Source: Salinibacterium sp.
GTDB taxonomy: Bacteria; Actinomycetota; Actinomycetes; Actinomycetales; Microbacteriaceae
DNA length: 9,282 nucleotides
Assembly (NCBI GenBank): GCA_004297555.1
Contig: SCSV01000282.1
Coordinates: 1 to 9,282, forward strand
Direction of reading: 5' to 3'
The notes under the pieces were generated by a model. It saw only the letters and a program-made list of their open reading frames with translations. It was not told where the DNA came from and did not search any database. The translations under genes and the position numbers were made by a program. This document shows positions 6,536-9,282 of this stretch, piece after piece (the first letter of the stretch is position 1; each line of letters starts with the position of its first letter).

Positions 6536-6865
6536 GTGTCTAGGGTTCTCGTCGGTCTCGCGTTTGTGGTGCTGGCGCTGTGGGTTTTCGCCATCATCGA
6601 TCTGATCCTCATTGAGGAGAGGCGCATCCGCGGGCTCAACAAGGTGCTGTGGCTGTTCGTGATTCTGCTACTGCCCGCCATCGGCGCGATTCTCTGGTTC
6701 ACGATCGGTCGGGGCAGCGCCAGCGAAGAGGCCCGGCGCACGATCGGGCCGGATGACGACCCGACGTTCTTGCGCAATCTGCGTCGTGACGAGGAACTCG
6801 ACAAGCGCATCCGACGCCTCGAGCAAGAACTCGCTGACCTCGACGATGACCCGCCCAAGGACTGA
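6536..6865 (+). CDS. Small two-helix membrane protein, PLDc_N (phospholipase D N-terminal-like) type
   Basis: A 109-aa protein with two transmembrane segments, about residues 4-26 (VLVGLAFVVLALWVFAIIDL) and 39-58 (WLFVILLLPAIGAILWFTIG), joined by a short charged loop (EERRIRGLNK). The LNKVLWLFVILLLPAIGAILWF pattern is that of the PLDc_N domain, found at the N-terminus of cardiolipin synthases and also alone; no HKD catalytic motif is present, so it is not itself a phospholipase. The C-terminal third is highly charged with a likely coiled coil at about 78-103 (LRRDEELDKRIRRLEQELAD). It starts at GTG 6536 with TAGAAT 6 nt upstream. Its last 20 bp overlap menD, so it leads a two-gene unit with menD and translation is probably coupled. 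Function is unknown; a membrane anchor or assembly role for Men enzymes is only a guess. Confidence 0.85.
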   Translation: MSRVLVGLAFVVLALWVFAIIDLILIEERRIRGLNKVLWLFVILLLPAIGAILWFTIGRGSASEEARRTIGPDDDPTFLRNLRRDEELDKRIRRLEQELADLDDDPPKD

Positions 6866-8489
6866 TTCGCCCGCGACCGATTTCGCAGTCGCCCTCCTCG
6901 ACGAATTCGTGCGTCTCGGCGTGCGCGATATCGTGCTCAGCCCCGGCTCACGCTCTCAGGCGCTCGCCCTCGCCGCCGCCGAATTCGAGCGGGTCGGCCT
7001 CGTGCGACTGCGCGTGCGGGTGGATGAACGGGTAGCCGCATTTCTCGCGCTCGGCATCGCCGCGGAGTCCGACCGCCCGGCGATCGTGATCACCACATCG
7101 GGAACGGCCGTCGCCAACCTGCACCCCGCCGTGCTCGAAGCACACCACGCGGGCGTTCCCCTCATCGTGATCAGCGCCGACCGGCCCGAGTCACTGCGCG
7201 GCATCGGCTCGAACCAGACCACCGAGCAACCCGGAATCTTCGGAGGTGCGGTGCAACACAGTTGGGATGTTGGGGCACCAACCGGCGATACGGGGGAGAC
7301 GGATGCCGCGGCCCAGCTTGCTCGGGATGCCGTCGCCGCCGCCCACGGCCCTGTGCACCTAAACCTCGCTTTCGCCGAGCCGCTGTCGGCGGCGTTCGCG
7401 CTCGAGCCGCCGATCGAGGAACCGGCTTCGACGCTGCCTGAGCCCGGCCCAAGCGCCGACCCCTTGCGCCTGCAACCCGAGGAGGGAACCGTTGTGGTCG
7501 CGGGAGCCGAGGCCGGCGAGCGCGCCGAGGAAGTCGCGCGCGAACTCGGCGCGCCGCTCTTCGCCGAGGTGGTCAGCGGAGCCCACTTCGGGCCGAACCT
7601 CGTCGTCGCCTATCGCGAACTGCTTCGAACCGAGGGCTTCGGCGACCGCGTGCGGCGGGTGATCGTGTTTGGGCATCCGACGCTCAGCCGCGAAGTGCCG
7701 GCCCTGATCGAGCGAGCGGACGTCGAGACGATCGTGGTGCGCAGCGAGGGCGCCGAGGACTACAACCCCGGTCACCGAGCGGCCTTCGCTGACGCCGTGA
7801 TCGTCGAAGGGTCGGAGTTGGCGTCGCGAGCGTGGTTCGGGCCCTGGGTGAGCGCATCCCGGGCCCTCATCGCCCCGATCGATACGGCACCGGATGTCAC
7901 CGCGGATGCCGGAGCGCACGTCAAGTCCGAGCTCGCCGCGGTTCGCGCCCTGGTCACGCGCCGGGCGCTCGTCGAAGCGGTGTGGCGTGCGACCTGGCCA
8001 CACGATCGGCTTGTGCTCGGGGCATCCCGTCTTATTCGCGAAGCCGACCGGGTGGTGACTGGCAAGCGGGTGCGCGTGCACGCGAACCGCGGTCTCGCCG
8101 GAATCGATGGCACCGTCTCGACGGGTATCGGCATCGCGCTCGCGAGCCAGAGCGACGCGTCGGGAACGACTCGCGTGTTGCTCGGCGATCTGGCTCTGTT
8201 CCACGACGTAGGCGCGCTGCTGTTTGGGCTCGGCGAGGTGCGCCCGCGCATTCAGGTGATCGTCGGCAACGACAACGGGGGCACGATCTTCGATTCGCTC
8301 GAAGTCGCCTCCGCGGCGAACGATGCATTCGATCGGGTGTTGCTGACCCCGCAGCAGGCGTCGATCGAACAGTTGGCAACCGCGTACGGCTGGGACTACG
8401 TACGAGTGGACACCCGGGGCGCGCTGGACCAGGCATTCACTGCCTGCGCCGGACCGACGATCGTCGAAGTGCCGCTCTCGCGCCTCTAG
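6846..8489 (+). CDS. menD: SEPHCHC synthase MenD
   Basis: Thiamine-diphosphate enzyme that joins isochorismate to the succinic semialdehyde unit derived from 2-oxoglutarate, giving SEPHCHC, the first committed step of menaquinone synthesis. I choose the ATG at 6846 (547 aa), which places the family's N-terminal ALLDEFVRLGVRDIVLSPGSRS correctly. An upstream in-frame start at 6753 would add 31 residues read out of frame through the preceding gene and is rejected. Motifs: SPGSRS (32-37), catalytic Glu in RVDERVAAF (E61), TTSGTAVANLHPAVLEA (83-99), SADRPESLRGIGSNQTTEQ (110-128), GLAGIDGTVSTGIGIAL (416-432), and the ThDP/metal segment GDLALFHD (447-454) to VGNDNGGTIF (473-482). The middle domain (about 185-370) is variable, as usual. 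It overlaps the upstream membrane-protein gene by 20 bp and ends against menF, the two stops sharing CTAG. No Shine-Dalgarno is evident, which fits translational coupling. Confidence 0.97.
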   Translation: MTRPRTDSPATDFAVALLDEFVRLGVRDIVLSPGSRSQALALAAAEFERVGLVRLRVRVDERVAAFLALGIAAESDRPAIVITTSGTAVANLHPAVLEAHHAGVPLIVISADRPESLRGIGSNQTTEQPGIFGGAVQHSWDVGAPTGDTGETDAAAQLARDAVAAAHGPVHLNLAFAEPLSAAFALEPPIEEPASTLPEPGPSADPLRLQPEEGTVVVAGAEAGERAEEVARELGAPLFAEVVSGAHFGPNLVVAYRELLRTEGFGDRVRRVIVFGHPTLSREVPALIERADVETIVVRSEGAEDYNPGHRAAFADAVIVEGSELASRAWFGPWVSASRALIAPIDTAPDVTADAGAHVKSELAAVRALVTRRALVEAVWRATWPHDRLVLGASRLIREADRVVTGKRVRVHANRGLAGIDGTVSTGIGIALASQSDASGTTRVLLGDLALFHDVGALLFGLGEVRPRIQVIVGNDNGGTIFDSLEVASAANDAFDRVLLTPQQASIEQLATAYGWDYVRVDTRGALDQAFTACAGPTIVEVPLSRL

Positions 8490-9282
8490 GCGAATGCCTC
8501 GACGATCGGGCGGAACTTAAGTTCAGTCTCGGCGAGCTCGCGCTCGGGTTCTGAGCCGGCCACGACACCTGCGCCCGCGAAGGCGCGCGCCTGGTTTCCG
8601 GAAACTTGGGCGCAGCGCAGGGCGACCGCCCATTCGCCGTCACCATCGGCGCCCACCCAGCCGACCGGGCCGGCATAGCGCCCGCGATCGAAGGGCTCGA
8701 GTTCCTCGATGAGCGCCAGGGCGGCCTCGGTCGGCGATCCCGCGACTGCGGCGGTCGGGTGCAGGGCGGCGATCAGATCGAGGGCGCTCGAACCGTCGGC
8801 CAGAGTGCCTGTCACATCGCTCGCCAGGTGCCACAGGTTCGGCAGGCCGAGTGGAAACGGTTCCGCGCTCGCGGAGAGTCCGGAGCTGTGCGGTTTGAGT
8901 GCCCGCAGAACGCTGCGCAACGCGAACCCGTGCTCGTCAAGGTCTTTCGGCGAGCGGGCAAGGGTCGCGGCGACGAGTTCGTCGGCTCGGGCATCCGCCC
9001 CTCGCCCGACGCTGCCGGCCAGCACGCGAGCGCTGACGACACCGCCCTCGGCCCGCACGAGGGTTTCGGGGCTTGAGCCGATGAGGCCGTCGACCGCGTA
9101 CGTGACGATTTCGGGATACGCGTTCGCGAGTCGCGCGATTGGGGCTCTCAAGTCGGCGTCGGGCGGCAGTTCGGCAACGAGGTCCCGTGCGACGACGACC
9201 TTGCGCACTGCGCCGCGGTCGATCTGTTCGAGCGCCGCGCGCACGGCGGCGAGAAATGCGGTGGGGCTCATCTCCCCGCCCA
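8486..9282 (-). CDS. menF: Isochorismate synthase MenF (chorismate-binding enzyme), 5'-truncated
   Basis: C-terminal part of the enzyme that isomerises chorismate to isochorismate, the entry to menaquinone synthesis. The frame stays open to the window edge; the ATG at 9271 is internal, preceded by in-frame Gly-Gly-Glu. About 264 residues are visible out of the usual 400-450. Counting from that Met, the chorismate-binding fold shows RKVVVARDL (K24, the likely general base by analogy with EntC), GSSPETLVR (65-73), ARVLAGSVGRG (81-91), LWHLASDVTG (146-155), LHPTAAVAGSPTEAAL (170-185), ELEPFDRGRYAGPVGW (190-205), GEWAVALR (212-219) and FAGAGVVAGSEPERELAETELK (starting 231). Anthranilate, aminodeoxychorismate and salicylate synthases share the fold, but ELEPFDR...GPVGW and the menD neighbour favour isochorismate synthase. 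It converges on menD, sharing CTAG as both stops. Its promoter lies outside the window. Confidence 0.93.
   Translation of the reverse strand, partial: GGEMSPTAFLAAVRAALEQIDRGAVRKVVVARDLVAELPPDADLRAPIARLANAYPEIVTYAVDGLIGSSPETLVRAEGGVVSARVLAGSVGRGADARADELVAATLARSPKDLDEHGFALRSVLRALKPHSSGLSASAEPFPLGLPNLWHLASDVTGTLADGSSALDLIAALHPTAAVAGSPTEAALALIEELEPFDRGRYAGPVGWVGADGDGEWAVALRCAQVSGNQARAFAGAGVVAGSEPERELAETELKFRPIVEAFA

Noticed and set aside
6753..6845. Extending menD upstream to the ATG at 6753
   Set aside because: The added 31 residues are Ser/Arg/Thr-rich, resemble no MenD N-terminus and lie wholly within the PLDc_N-type gene. The ATG at 6846 gives the normal family length.
6536..6865. Calling this gene a phospholipase D or cardiolipin synthase
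   Set aside because: Only the N-terminal membrane domain is present; the protein is 109 aa with no HKD motif.
7359..8204. A 281-codon minus-strand frame opposite menD
   Set aside because: It is a composition artefact opposite a well-conserved menD, with no domain, start signal or promoter element.
8486..8520. A rho-independent terminator between menD and menF
   Set aside because: The genes overlap by 4 bp, and I find no stem-loop followed by a T run here or at the other convergent joints.
1..9282. Mobile element, CRISPR array, prophage, tRNA or rRNA
   Set aside because: No transposase or integrase genes, no regular spaced repeats and no recognisable tRNA or rRNA sequence were found. Coding genes fill almost the whole window, leaving gaps of only 96, 9 and 54 bp.

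Overview
This window is high-G+C actinobacterial DNA carrying a classical menaquinone (vitamin K2) biosynthesis cluster next to the end of a cytochrome c maturation operon. The protein sequences, the short actinobacterial form of MenE, the MenB with Asp in the QTDADVG motif, the actinobacteria-specific DUF4229 gene and the probable leaderless mRNAs all point to Actinomycetota. Microbacteriaceae is my best guess from overall resemblance, not a proven placement. Every gene looks intact apart from the two cut by the window ends. I see no mobile element, RNA gene, CRISPR array or sign of recent transfer.

Layout, left to right. (1) 1-2211, plus strand: the 3' part of resB followed by ccsA, overlapping by 4 bp. 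These are the two membrane subunits of System II cytochrome c haem ligation. (2) 2196-3191, minus strand: menC, whose 3' end overlaps the end of ccsA by 16 bp. (3) A 96-bp divergent promoter region, then menB-menE-menA on the plus strand (3288-6245); menB and menE abut with no gap, and menA has its own promoter-like element built on the menE stop codon. (4) 6242-6481, minus strand: a small DUF4229 membrane protein. (5) A 54-bp divergent region, then a PLDc_N-type small membrane protein overlapping menD by 20 bp (6536-8489, plus). (6) 8486-9282, minus strand: the C-terminal two-thirds or so of menF, running out of the window.

Together the genes encode MenF (chorismate to isochorismate), MenD (to SEPHCHC), MenC (SHCHC to o-succinylbenzoate), MenE (to OSB-CoA), MenB (to DHNA-CoA) and MenA (prenylation of DHNA in the membrane). 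MenH, the DHNA-CoA thioesterase, the methyltransferase MenG/UbiE and a polyprenyl diphosphate synthase are not seen here. ResB and CcsA attach haem to the c-type cytochromes that menaquinol later reduces, so the window joins quinone supply to cytochrome c assembly.

The most notable points are not a new enzyme system. They are (a) a TANNNT-like -10 element exactly 6 nt before six of the eight visible start codons, implying leaderless transcripts; (b) a 7-mer, GGATGCC, found 16 times while its CpG counterpart GGACGCC was not found at all; (c) very tight convergent gene packing, with two pairs of opposed genes sharing a CTAG palindrome as both stop codons; and (d) two uncharacterised small membrane proteins embedded divergently within the men genes.
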